64,000 nt of DNA from JAKFDI01 sp036676235 (lineage in GTDB: Bacteria > Pseudomonadota > Gammaproteobacteria > Burkholderiales > Burkholderiaceae_C), in NCBI GenBank assembly GCA_036676235.1, contig JAKFDI010000055.1, positions 34,138 to 98,137 of the forward strand. Direction: 5' to 3'. Of this stretch, positions 35,830-44,176 are shown piece by piece; position 1 is the stretch's first letter, and every line of letters starts with the position of its first letter. Below the pieces are notes generated by a model, which did not search any database, was not told the DNA's origin, and saw nothing but the letters and a program-made list of their open reading frames with translations. Made by a program: the position numbers and the translations under genes.

Positions 35830-36576
35830 TCAGGCGGCTTCGTTGACTTCCACGAACTCGTCGCCTTCGCCGCCGGCAGCCTGAACGACTTCATTGTTCG
35901 CGTTGGCCTTGCCGTCCAGCGCCGCATCGGCCACAGCGCGCGCATACAGCGCCACCGCCTTGGCCGAGTCGTCGTTGCCGGGAATCACGTAGTCGATGCC
36001 GATCGGCGAGTGGTTCGTGTCGACGACGCCGATCACCGGAATACCGAGCTTCTTGGCTTCGGCCACGGCGATCTTGTGGTAGCCCACGTCGATGATGAAG
36101 ATCGCGTCGGGCAGCGCATTCATGTCCTGGATGCCGCCGATGTCCTTCTCGAGCTTGGCCAGCTCACGCTGGAACATCAGCCCTTCCTTCTTGATGCGGA
36201 TCTCGGTGCCCGACTCGATCTGCGCCTGCATCTCCTTCAGGCGCTTGAGCGAACCCTTGACCGTCTTGAAGTTGGTGAGCATGCCGCCGAGCCAGCGCTG
36301 GTCGACGAAAGGCATGCCGGCGCGGCGCGCTTCGGTGGCGATGACCTCGCGCGCCTGGCGCTTGGTGCCAACCATCAGGATGGTGCCGCGCTTGGAAGCA
36401 AGCTGGCGGACGAACTTCATCGCGTCCTGGAAGAGCGGCTGCGTCTTCTCCAGGTTGATGATGTGGATCTTGTTGCGATGGCCGTAGATGTACGGGGCCA
36501 TCTTGGGATTCCAGAAGCGCGTTTGGTGTCCGAAATGGACGCCGGCTTCCAGCATTTCACGCATGCTGACTGTCAT
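35830..36576 (-). CDS. rpsB: 30S ribosomal protein S2
   Basis: 248 residues. It begins MTVSMREMLEAGVHFGHQTR and has the S2 signatures WNPKMAPYIYGHRNKIHIINL, FVDQRWLGGMLTNFKTV and PVIGVVDTNHSPIGIDYVIPGND. It binds the small subunit with S1. ATG 36576 has GGAG five bases upstream. The C-terminal tail is acidic, as in betaproteobacterial S2. A roughly 170-base leader separates the likely promoter from the start. Confidence 0.98.
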   Translation of the reverse strand: MTVSMREMLEAGVHFGHQTRFWNPKMAPYIYGHRNKIHIINLEKTQPLFQDAMKFVRQLASKRGTILMVGTKRQAREVIATEARRAGMPFVDQRWLGGMLTNFKTVKGSLKRLKEMQAQIESGTEIRIKKEGLMFQRELAKLEKDIGGIQDMNALPDAIFIIDVGYHKIAVAEAKKLGIPVIGVVDTNHSPIGIDYVIPGNDDSAKAVALYARAVADAALDGKANANNEVVQAAGGEGDEFVEVNEAA

Positions 36577-36752
36577 GGGAGCTCCAAAGGTTGTGTCTAG
36601 AATCCGGCTCGAATCGCGGGGGTCGGACCGGGCCAATCCCGGGGAGAAGACCACCGCGACACCTTCAAACAGCCGGCTTCGCGATTTGTTCGTCCGCACC
36701 GTGCACGAAACCGCCACGAAGGCTGCTGCGCACTGCTCGGATAAACCAATCG

Positions 36753-36761
36753 AGTATAGCA
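36753..36761 (-). promoter_or_regulatory. Extended -10 promoter of rpsB
   Basis: On the minus strand TGCTATACT, an extended -10 element, ends 176 bases before the rpsB ATG. No good -35 is seen, as is common for TGn promoters. It lies only five bases from the ATG of the divergent amidase gene (36766). The leader 36577-36745 contains inverted repeats such as TTCGT/ACGAA (36689-36709) and a CCGGG/CCCGG pair. Confidence 0.55.
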
Positions 36762-36765
36762 CCCG

Positions 36766-38121
36766 ATGACCCCGGACCTGACCGCAGCGCACTCGAACAT
36801 CGCCTCGTCGCGCATCAGCGCGGAGCAACACTTCGAGGCTTCGCTGGCGGCGGCGGAATCGCCCGCTTGCCGGCATGTCTTCGTTCGCCGTTTCGACGCC
36901 ATGGCGCGCTCCACCGCCCGATCGATCGACGCGCTGCGCGCCGCCGGCGCGCCGTTGCCGCCGCTTGCCGGGCTCGCAGTGAGCGTGAAGGATCTGTTCG
37001 ACGTGGCCGGCCAGCCCACCACCGCCGGCTCCGTCGTGCTGGCGGATGCGGCACCCGCTGCTACCGACTGTCCGGCCGTTGCTCGACTGCGCCGCGCCGG
37101 AGCCGCGCTCATCGGTCACACGAACATGAGCGAGTTCGCGTTTTCGGGCGTGGGCATGAATCCGCACCACGGCACGCCGGCGAACCCAGCCACGCTAGCG
37201 CTCGACGCGACACCGCGCATTCCGGGCGGCTCGACCTCCGGCGGCGCGGTTTCGGTGGCCAGCGGCGCGGCATGGGCGGCACTCGGCTCGGACACCGGAG
37301 GATCGATCCGCATTCCCGCGGCGTTGCAGGGGCTCGTCGGGTTCAAGAACACCGCGCGGCTCACGCCCACCGAGGGTGCGATTCCGTTGTCGACAACGCT
37401 CGACACCGCCTGCGCGATCACGCGCACCGTGCGCGACGCAGTGCTGCTGCACGAACAGCTGTCGCAATCCGTCGCGCGGCTGACCCGAAGGCCGATCGAT
37501 GCCTGCACCTTCGCCGTGCCGCAAGCCGTGGTTCTCGACGGCCTGGACGCGACGGTCGCCGCGGCCTTTGCGCGTAGCCTCGACACGCTGCGCGCTGCCG
37601 GCGCCCGGATCGTCGACATCGCGCTGCCGGAACTGAATGAACTGACCGGCATTCAGGCCACCGGTGGGTTTTCACCGGCCGAAAGCTGGGCCTGGCATCG
37701 CGCGCGACTGGCCGTCGACGAGCCGCGCTACGACCCGCGCGTCGCCGCCCGAATCCGCCGAGGCCAGCACATGAGCGCGGCGGACTACATCGATCTGCTG
37801 CAGTCGCGCCGATCGTGGATCGATCGGATGGACACGGCCATCGGCGGCTTCGACGCCCTGCTCTCGCCGACCGTGCCGATCGTGGCGCCGCCGCTCGCGC
37901 CGCTGGTGCAGAGCGACGATGCGTTCTTCGCAACCAACGCGCTGCTGCTGCGCAACCCATCGATCGTCAACATGCTCGACGGCTGCGCCCTGTCGCTGCC
38001 CTGCCACCGCGCGGACGAGATGCCGGTCGGCTTGATGGTGTGGGCCGGCGCCATGGCCGACGACCGGGTGCTCGATGCGTCCCTGGCGATCGAAGCGGCG
38101 CTCTCTGCGGCGAACGGCTGA
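36766..38121 (+). CDS. Amidase signature-family hydrolase
   Basis: 451 residues. The Ser-cisSer-Lys triad is present: Lys75 in GLAVSVKDLFD, the Ser pair in PGGSTSGGAVSVASG (156-158), and nucleophile Ser180 in GSDTGGSIRIPAALQG. It resembles GatA, AtzF and related amidases, but there is no gatB or gatC next to it, so it is unlikely to be the tRNA amidotransferase. The substrate cannot be told; small amides or allophanate-like compounds are possible. It is divergent from rpsB. Confidence 0.85.
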   Translation: MTPDLTAAHSNIASSRISAEQHFEASLAAAESPACRHVFVRRFDAMARSTARSIDALRAAGAPLPPLAGLAVSVKDLFDVAGQPTTAGSVVLADAAPAATDCPAVARLRRAGAALIGHTNMSEFAFSGVGMNPHHGTPANPATLALDATPRIPGGSTSGGAVSVASGAAWAALGSDTGGSIRIPAALQGLVGFKNTARLTPTEGAIPLSTTLDTACAITRTVRDAVLLHEQLSQSVARLTRRPIDACTFAVPQAVVLDGLDATVAAAFARSLDTLRAAGARIVDIALPELNELTGIQATGGFSPAESWAWHRARLAVDEPRYDPRVAARIRRGQHMSAADYIDLLQSRRSWIDRMDTAIGGFDALLSPTVPIVAPPLAPLVQSDDAFFATNALLLRNPSIVNMLDGCALSLPCHRADEMPVGLMVWAGAMADDRVLDASLAIEAALSAANG

Positions 38122-38257
38122 CGGCCCAGCCGACGGCTTCGGCCGGCGCGGGTTGCGATCCGCTTGCAATTTCGCCCCGAAGGCGCGGACCCATGAAACA
38201 CAATCGGCGCGGCGGCATCAGGCCGCTGCCACCGCGTCTTCGCGCCGCACCCACCGC

Positions 38258-39754
38258 ATGCACCGCATCCTGCCTACCCGACGCTCCTGGCCGCTGCACG
38301 GCGTGGCGCTCAGCCGCGTGATCGAGCAGCGGGCGACCGCCGATCTGCCGCCGCACACGCTGATGCGCCGCGCCGGCCTGGGTATCGCCCGCCTGGCGAT
38401 CGCCGTCGCGCCGCATGCCGAGCGGGTGTGGGTGGCCGCTGGGCCCGGCAACAACGGTGGCGACGGTCTCGACGCCGCGATTCGCCTGCACACGGCGGGC
38501 AAAGACGTGACCGTGACGCTGGTAGGCGATCCGGCCAACCTGCCGGACGACGCGCGCGACGCCCTGCAACGCGCGCAAGCCGCCGGGCTTGCGATCAACC
38601 CGGCAGGCGCCCCCGAGTTGGCGCCCGGCGACCTGGCCATCGATGCCCTGCTCGGACTGGGCGCCGCACGCGCCCCCGAAGGGTCGCTAGCCGACGCCAT
38701 CGCGCAACTCAGCCGATTGCCCTGCCCCGTGCTGGCGGTCGATCTACCTTCGGGCCTGCACGGCCTGACGGGCCAACCGCACGGCACCGCATGTGTGCGC
38801 GCCACGCACACGCTGTCGCTGCTGACGCTCAAGCCCGGCCTGTTCACCGGGACCGGGCGCGACTGCGCAGGCGACATCTGGCTCGACACACTCGGGGTCG
38901 ACATCGACGCCGATGCACCCGACGCCCGTCTCATCGGTCCCGATGCGCGGATAGCGGCACGCCGGCGGCACGCTCAGCACAAGGGCAGTTTCGGCGACGT
39001 GGCCGTCGTCGGCGGTGCGAGCGGGATGACCGGTGCCGCATTGCTGGCCGCCCGCGCGGCGCACGCATCCGGCGCGGGCCGCGTATTTGTCGGCCTGCTG
39101 GACGGCGGCTCGCTCACGCACGACATCCAGCACCCCGAACTGATGTTCCGGGGGCGCTGGTGGGAAGCCGCGGCGAACGTGCTGCAGTCGACGACCATCG
39201 TCTGCGGTTGCGGCGGTGGCGACGCCGTGCGCGAGATCCTGCCGCGGCTGCTCAAGAGCGCATCCCGGCTGGTGCTCGACGCGGACGCGCTCAATGCCAT
39301 CGCCGCCGATTCGCTGCTTCAGCACCTGCTGCGCGCACGCAGCGACGGCGAACGCCTGACCGTGCTGACGCCGCATCCGCTGGAAGCCGCCCGGCTGCTC
39401 GACCGCGACACCGAAGGGGTGCAGCGTGACCGGCTCCAGGCGGCGCAGACACTGGCCGACCGGCTCGAGGCCATCGTGGTGCTCAAGGGCTCGGGCAGCA
39501 TCATCGCCGGGCCGGGGCTGCTGCCGTTCGTCAATCCGACCGGCGACGCGGCGCTCGCAACGGCCGGCACCGGTGACGTGTTGGCCGGCTGGATCGGCGG
39601 CCTGTGGGCACAGCAAGTCGGACAGCGGCGCCTCGACGATCTGCAGCGCCTGGCGGCGGGTGCGGTGTACGCGCACGGCGCCGCCGCCGAAGCCCACCCC
39701 AAAGCGCTGTTGCGCGCGGGCGAGTTGATCGACCGCATGCAGGCTGCACGCTGA
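38258..39754 (+). CDS. nnr: Bifunctional NAD(P)H-hydrate epimerase / ADP-dependent dehydratase
   Basis: 498 residues. It repairs hydrated NAD(P)H: the N-terminal YjeF domain epimerises, the C-terminal ribokinase-like domain dehydrates with ADP. Epimerase marks are WVAAGPGNNGGDGLDAAI, DALLGLGAAR and AVDLPSGLHG. Dehydratase marks are KGSFGDVAVVGGASGMTGAA, VLTPHPLEAARLL and the ATAGTGDVLAGWIGG signature with catalytic Asp. ATG 38258 gives MHRILPTRRSWPLHG. The 136-base gap before it shows no clear signal. It is convergent with rnr. Confidence 0.93.
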   Translation: MHRILPTRRSWPLHGVALSRVIEQRATADLPPHTLMRRAGLGIARLAIAVAPHAERVWVAAGPGNNGGDGLDAAIRLHTAGKDVTVTLVGDPANLPDDARDALQRAQAAGLAINPAGAPELAPGDLAIDALLGLGAARAPEGSLADAIAQLSRLPCPVLAVDLPSGLHGLTGQPHGTACVRATHTLSLLTLKPGLFTGTGRDCAGDIWLDTLGVDIDADAPDARLIGPDARIAARRRHAQHKGSFGDVAVVGGASGMTGAALLAARAAHASGAGRVFVGLLDGGSLTHDIQHPELMFRGRWWEAAANVLQSTTIVCGCGGGDAVREILPRLLKSASRLVLDADALNAIAADSLLQHLLRARSDGERLTVLTPHPLEAARLLDRDTEGVQRDRLQAAQTLADRLEAIVVLKGSGSIIAGPGLLPFVNPTGDAALATAGTGDVLAGWIGGLWAQQVGQRRLDDLQRLAAGAVYAHGAAAEAHPKALLRAGELIDRMQAAR

Positions 39755-39782
39755 GCGGCAGCCCGCACCCGGGTGACGACGT

Positions 39783-41981
39783 TCAGCGACGGCGGCTAGA
39801 CGACCCCGTGCTCTTGCGCGCGGATGCCTTCGTGCCGCCGGATGCTTCGCCGCCCGCCTTGGCCCGGCTGCGCCCGCGGCCTTCCGCCTTGACGGCACGG
39901 TCCGCCGCTTTCACGGCCGCCAGTTCGGCCACGGCGCTGCCCGCCTTGGACGCGCGCCCGCGGTGGGCGCGCGCAAGCGCCGCGTCTTCCGCGCCGTCAT
40001 GCACCATGCGGAAGTCGATCTTCCGGCCATCGAGATCGACCCGGCTGACCTGCACGCGCACGCGCGAGCCGACCGTATAGCGAACGCCGGTGCGTTCGCC
40101 GCGAAGCTCCTGCCTGACCTCGTCGAAGCGGTAGTACTCGCCGCCGAGTTCGGTGATGTGAACCAGGCCTTCGACGTACAGGCTGTCCAGCGTCACGAAC
40201 AGGCCGAAGCTCGTGACGGCGCTCACCGTGCCGGCGAACTCCTCGCCCAGCCGTTCGCGCATGTAGCGGCACTTGAGCCAGGCCTCGACGTCGCGCGAGG
40301 CTTCGTCGGCGCGCCGCTCGTTGGCGCTGCAGTGCGCGCCGGCGGTCTCCCACATCTCCGCCTCTTCCGGCGCCGTCTTGGCTGTCTTGCCACCGCGGCG
40401 AACCGTGGGCGCATCGACGACCTTTCCGCTCAGCAGGTGGTAGCGCTTGCCGCCCAGCAATGCCTTGATGACGCGATGCACCAGGAGGTCGGGGTAGCGG
40501 CGAATCGGGCTTGTGAAGTGCGTGTAAGCCTCGTAGGCCAAACCGAAGTGGCCGGCATTCGTGCCGGTGTAGATCGCCTGCTGCATCGAGCGCAGCAGCA
40601 TGGTGTGAATCTGCAGCGCGTCGATCCGGTCCTTGGTGGCCGCGGCAATGGCCTGGAACTCGCCCGGCTTCGGATCGTCGCTGATCGACAGGCCGATGCC
40701 GAGCTGGCGCAGGTAGTTCTGCAGCAGCGTCTTCTTCTCCGGCGTGGGGCCTTCGTGCACGCGATAGAGCGACGGATGCGGCGCCTGCGCGATGAAGTCT
40801 GCGGCGCACACGTTGGCAGCCAGCATGGCTTCCTCGATCAGCTTGTGCGCCTCGCTGCGCGTGCGCGGCACGATCTTCTCGATGTGGCCGTTCTCATCGC
40901 AGACGATCTGCGTCTCGGTGGTCTCGAAGTCGACGGCGCCACGCTTGGCGCGCTCCTTGAGCAGGGCGCGATAGACCTCGTTGAGGTTCAGCAGGTCGGG
41001 CACCAGGTCGGCACGCCGGGCCGCTTCGGGACCGTGCGTGTTGCCGAGGATCGCTGCGACTTCGGTGTAGGTGAAGCGCGCATGCGAGCAGATCACCGCT
41101 GGGAAGAACTGGTACGCATGAATCTCGCCGGCAGCGGTGACCAGCATGTCGCACACCATCGCCAGGCGGTCTTCGTTCGGGTTGAGCGAGCACAGCCCGT
41201 TCGAGAGCTTCTCGGGCAGCATGGGAATGACGCGGCGCGGGAAGTACACCGAGGTCGCCCGTTCGTAGGCGTCGTCGTCGATCGCCTCGCCCGGCTTGAC
41301 GTAGTGGCTCACGTCGGCGATGGCGACGATCAGGCGCCAGCCCTTTGCGCGGCCCACCTTCGCGGGCTCGCAATACACCGCGTCGTCGAAATCGCGCGCG
41401 TCTTCGCCGTCGATGGTGACGAGCGGCACGTCGGTCAGGTCGATGCGTTGCCTGCGATCGGCGGGGCGAATCTTGTCCGGCAGCGCCGCTGCCTGCGCCA
41501 GCGTCTCGGGCGAGAAGCGGTGCGGCACTTCGTACTTGCGCACCGCGATTTCGATCTCCATGCCGGGGTCGTCGATCTCGCCCAGCACCTCGCTCACGCG
41601 CCCCACCGGCTGCGAGTACATCGAGGGCGTTTCGGTGAGTTCGACCGCCACGACCTGCCCGGCCGCAGCGTCGGCGATGCCGTTCTTCGGGATCAGGATG
41701 TCCTGGCCGTAGCGCTTGTCTTCGGGCGCAACGAGCCACACGCCGCTCTCGTTGAGCAGCCGGCCGATGATCGGCGCCTTCTTGCGCTCGATGATCTCGA
41801 GCACGCGCGCCTCGGGCCGGCCCTTGCGATCGTGCCGAATGACCCGCGCCTTCACGCGATCACGGTGCAGTACCGCGCGCATTTCCTGCGGCGAGAGGTA
41901 GAGATCGGGTTGGCGGTCGTCACGGACGATGAACCCGTGGCCGTCACGGTGGCCTTGCACCGTGCCTTCGACTTCACTCAT
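39783..41981 (-). CDS. rnr: Ribonuclease R
   Basis: 732 residues, 3'-5' exoribonuclease of the RNB family that degrades structured RNA and defective tRNA/rRNA. Cold-shock domains start EGTVQGHRDGHGFIVRDD. The RNB catalytic centre is IDGEDARDFDD with Asp191, Asp197, Asp199 and Asp200. An S1 domain (GTVSAVTSFGLFVTLDSLYV) and a Lys/Arg/Ser-rich tail end the protein. ATG 41981 is used; the N-terminal winged-helix domain of E. coli RNase R is absent. Frame openness upstream runs into the antisense of tRNA-Leu and is not coding. Confidence 0.93.
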   Translation of the reverse strand: MSEVEGTVQGHRDGHGFIVRDDRQPDLYLSPQEMRAVLHRDRVKARVIRHDRKGRPEARVLEIIERKKAPIIGRLLNESGVWLVAPEDKRYGQDILIPKNGIADAAAGQVVAVELTETPSMYSQPVGRVSEVLGEIDDPGMEIEIAVRKYEVPHRFSPETLAQAAALPDKIRPADRRQRIDLTDVPLVTIDGEDARDFDDAVYCEPAKVGRAKGWRLIVAIADVSHYVKPGEAIDDDAYERATSVYFPRRVIPMLPEKLSNGLCSLNPNEDRLAMVCDMLVTAAGEIHAYQFFPAVICSHARFTYTEVAAILGNTHGPEAARRADLVPDLLNLNEVYRALLKERAKRGAVDFETTETQIVCDENGHIEKIVPRTRSEAHKLIEEAMLAANVCAADFIAQAPHPSLYRVHEGPTPEKKTLLQNYLRQLGIGLSISDDPKPGEFQAIAAATKDRIDALQIHTMLLRSMQQAIYTGTNAGHFGLAYEAYTHFTSPIRRYPDLLVHRVIKALLGGKRYHLLSGKVVDAPTVRRGGKTAKTAPEEAEMWETAGAHCSANERRADEASRDVEAWLKCRYMRERLGEEFAGTVSAVTSFGLFVTLDSLYVEGLVHITELGGEYYRFDEVRQELRGERTGVRYTVGSRVRVQVSRVDLDGRKIDFRMVHDGAEDAALARAHRGRASKAGSAVAELAAVKAADRAVKAEGRGRSRAKAGGEASGGTKASARKSTGSSSRRR

Positions 41982-42004
41982 CAGCTCTGCGCCGATCGAG
42001 TTGC

Positions 42005-42034
42005 TTGTGAATGATGTTTTTTTGATGATATGAT
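42005..42034 (+). promoter_or_regulatory. Promoter of tRNA-Leu
   Basis: TTGTGA (42005-42010), 18-base spacer with a run of seven T, then TATGAT (42029-42034), ending 17 bases before the tRNA. The A+T-rich block contrasts with the surrounding DNA. It lies in the 70-base gap to the divergent rnr start, so the same block must also serve rnr. Confidence 0.55.
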
Positions 42035-42051
42035 CCAAGACTTCCTGAAAT

Positions 42052-42136
<85 letters not shown>

Positions 42137-42158
42137 GAGATAGAGGTAAGAAGCAAAC

Positions 42159-42182
42159 AAGGCCGCAGTATGCGGCCTTTTT
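42159..42182 (+). terminator. Terminator of tRNA-Leu
   Basis: A perfect 9-bp stem AAGGCCGCA / TGCGGCCTT with three-base loop followed by five T, 22 bases after the tRNA CCA end. Confidence 0.85.
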
Positions 42183-42260
42183 GTTGCCCGGTTTTCATGC
42201 ACACGCCGCTGCAATGGACGTGCCCGGACACATGGTCCGGGCCTGCGCGACCGGCGATGG

Positions 42261-42782
42261 TCAGATGGCGAATTTCTTTGCCAGGCCTTCGGGGCGAAGC
42301 GTGTCGTAGTCTTCGAACGGCTGATGGATCCACGGACTCGTAGGCAGCATCTCCACGTAGTAATCGGGTGTGTAGCTGGAGACGCCCTTGGTCCAGATCA
42401 CCGCCGAGCGCAGCTCGCTGATCGAGGGCATGCCGCGCAGCCGGTCGACGACAGCGCGAAGCGTGACGCCGGAGTCGGCCAGGTCATCGACCAGCAGCAC
42501 GCGGCCGGCGATTTCGCCCTTGGGCAGCGTGATGTACTTCGCCATGTCAAGCCGGCCCTGGATGGTGCCGGCCTCCGCGCGATACGAACTCGTCGACATG
42601 ATCGCCAGCGGCTTGTCGAACACGCGCGAGAGGATGTCACCGGGGCGCAGGCCGCCCCGCGCGAGGCACAGGATCTGGTCGAACTCCCAGCCCGAAGCGT
42701 GCACCTTGAGCGCCAGACGCTCGGTGAGCATGTGGTACTCGTCCCAGGAGACGTACAGGTGTTTGCCGTCGTCGGTCAGCAT
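42261..42782 (-). CDS. PRPP-dependent phosphoribosyltransferase (purine salvage type)
   Basis: 173 residues, type I phosphoribosyltransferase. The PRPP loop is RVLLVDDLADSGVTLRAVV; ILCLARGGLRPGDILSRVF is the pyrophosphate loop region. It resembles xanthine/hypoxanthine phosphoribosyltransferases, which turn free purine bases into nucleotides, but the base preference cannot be read. It starts 20 bases after the purA stop, so purine salvage and AMP synthesis share a transcript. Confidence 0.85.
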   Translation of the reverse strand: MLTDDGKHLYVSWDEYHMLTERLALKVHASGWEFDQILCLARGGLRPGDILSRVFDKPLAIMSTSSYRAEAGTIQGRLDMAKYITLPKGEIAGRVLLVDDLADSGVTLRAVVDRLRGMPSISELRSAVIWTKGVSSYTPDYYVEMLPTSPWIHQPFEDYDTLRPEGLAKKFAI

Positions 42783-42802
42783 CTCGATGGTCCTCGTTCG
42801 AT

Positions 42803-44140
42803 TCAGCGCTTGTAGGGATGCCGCAGCAGGATGGTGTGGTCACGGTCGGGGCCGGTGGACACCATGTCGATCGGCGCGCCGATGAACTCCTGCACGCGCT
42901 CGAGATAGCGGCGCGCGTTCAGCGGCAGCGCGTCCCATTCGGTGACGCCGGCGGTGGTCTCGCTCCAGCCCGGGAAGGTGTCGTAGATCGGCTTGCAGTC
43001 GGTCACGTCATCCGCATCGAGGGGCAGGATGTCGATGCGCCGCCCGTTCAGCTCGTAGCCGACGCAGACCTTGATCTCCTTCAGCCCGTCCAGCACGTCG
43101 AGCTTGGTGATGCACAGGCCCGAGGTGCCGTTGATGATGGTCGAGCGCTTGAGCGCGCAGGCGTCGAGCCAGCCGCAGCGGCGCGTGCGCCCGGTCACCA
43201 CACCACGCTCCTGGCCGACGGTGGACAAATGGTGGCCCACGGTGCCCGGCTCGTTGATCTCGAGTTCGGTGGGGAACGGGCCGCTGCCCACGCGCGTGGT
43301 GTAGGCCTTGGTGATGCCGAGGATGTAGTGCAGCTGGTCCGGCCCCACGCCGGCGCCGGCCGCGGCGTTGCCGGCCACGCAGTTGCTCGAGGTGACGTAC
43401 GGATAGGTGCCGTGGTCGATATCGAGCAGCGTGCCTTGTGCGCCCTCGAACAGCAGGTTGGCGCCGTTGCGGTTCGCGGTGTGCAGCGCATAGCCCACGT
43501 CCGCCATCATCGGGCGGATCTGCTCTGCCGCCTGCATGGCGGCGTCGAAGATGGGCTGGAACTCGAGCGGCTTGGCGCCGAGCAGGCCGGAGAGCACGAA
43601 GTTGTGCAACTCCAGCAGTTCGCGCAGGCGCTTCGCAAAGCGCTCGGGGTGCTTCAGGTCCTGCACGCGCAGCGCGCGCCGTGCGACCTTGTCTTCATAG
43701 GCCGGACCGATGCCCTTGCCGGTGGTGCCGATCTTGCCGGCGCCGCTGGTCTCCCGCAGGGCTTCACGCGCCTTGTCGACCTCGACGTGGAACGGCAGGA
43801 TCAGCGGGCTGGATTCGCTCACGAACAGGCGCGAGCGCACGTCCAGGCCGATGGCCTCGAGCCGCTGAATCTCGCTCAGCAGATGCTGCGGGTCGACCAC
43901 CACGCCGTTGCCGATGTAGCAGTTCACGCCGTCGCGCATGATTCCCGAAGGAATGAGCTGCAGCGCGGTCTTCACGCCCTTGATCACGAGCGTGTGGCCG
44001 GCGTTGTGGCCGCCCTGGAAGCGCACCACGCCCTGGGCGTGGTCCGTCAACCAGTCGACGACCTTGCCCTTGCCTTCGTCGCCCCATTGGGTGCCGACCA
44101 CGACCACGTTGCGGCCGCACTTTGGCTGTGTCTGTTGCAT
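42803..44140 (-). CDS. purA: Adenylosuccinate synthetase
   Basis: 445 residues. It joins IMP and aspartate using GTP, the first committed step to AMP. GTP loop GTQWGDEGKGKVVDWL near the start with catalytic Asp/Lys, QGGHNAGHTLV with the catalytic His, GTTGKGIGPAYEDK, FEGAQGTLLDIDHGTYPYVT and RTRRCGWLDA are visible. It follows hisZ by 36 bases and precedes the phosphoribosyltransferase. Confidence 0.97.
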   Translation of the reverse strand: MQQTQPKCGRNVVVVGTQWGDEGKGKVVDWLTDHAQGVVRFQGGHNAGHTLVIKGVKTALQLIPSGIMRDGVNCYIGNGVVVDPQHLLSEIQRLEAIGLDVRSRLFVSESSPLILPFHVEVDKAREALRETSGAGKIGTTGKGIGPAYEDKVARRALRVQDLKHPERFAKRLRELLELHNFVLSGLLGAKPLEFQPIFDAAMQAAEQIRPMMADVGYALHTANRNGANLLFEGAQGTLLDIDHGTYPYVTSSNCVAGNAAAGAGVGPDQLHYILGITKAYTTRVGSGPFPTELEINEPGTVGHHLSTVGQERGVVTGRTRRCGWLDACALKRSTIINGTSGLCITKLDVLDGLKEIKVCVGYELNGRRIDILPLDADDVTDCKPIYDTFPGWSETTAGVTEWDALPLNARRYLERVQEFIGAPIDMVSTGPDRDHTILLRHPYKR

Positions 44141-44176
44141 TGCTTGAGATCCGAAGCTGAAAAAACGGAAGAGGTG

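Noticed and set aside
36766..38121. GatA subunit of the Asp/Glu-tRNA amidotransferase
   Set aside because: The amidase triad fits, but there is no gatB or gatC nearby and the sequence outside the signature is not GatA-like enough to name.
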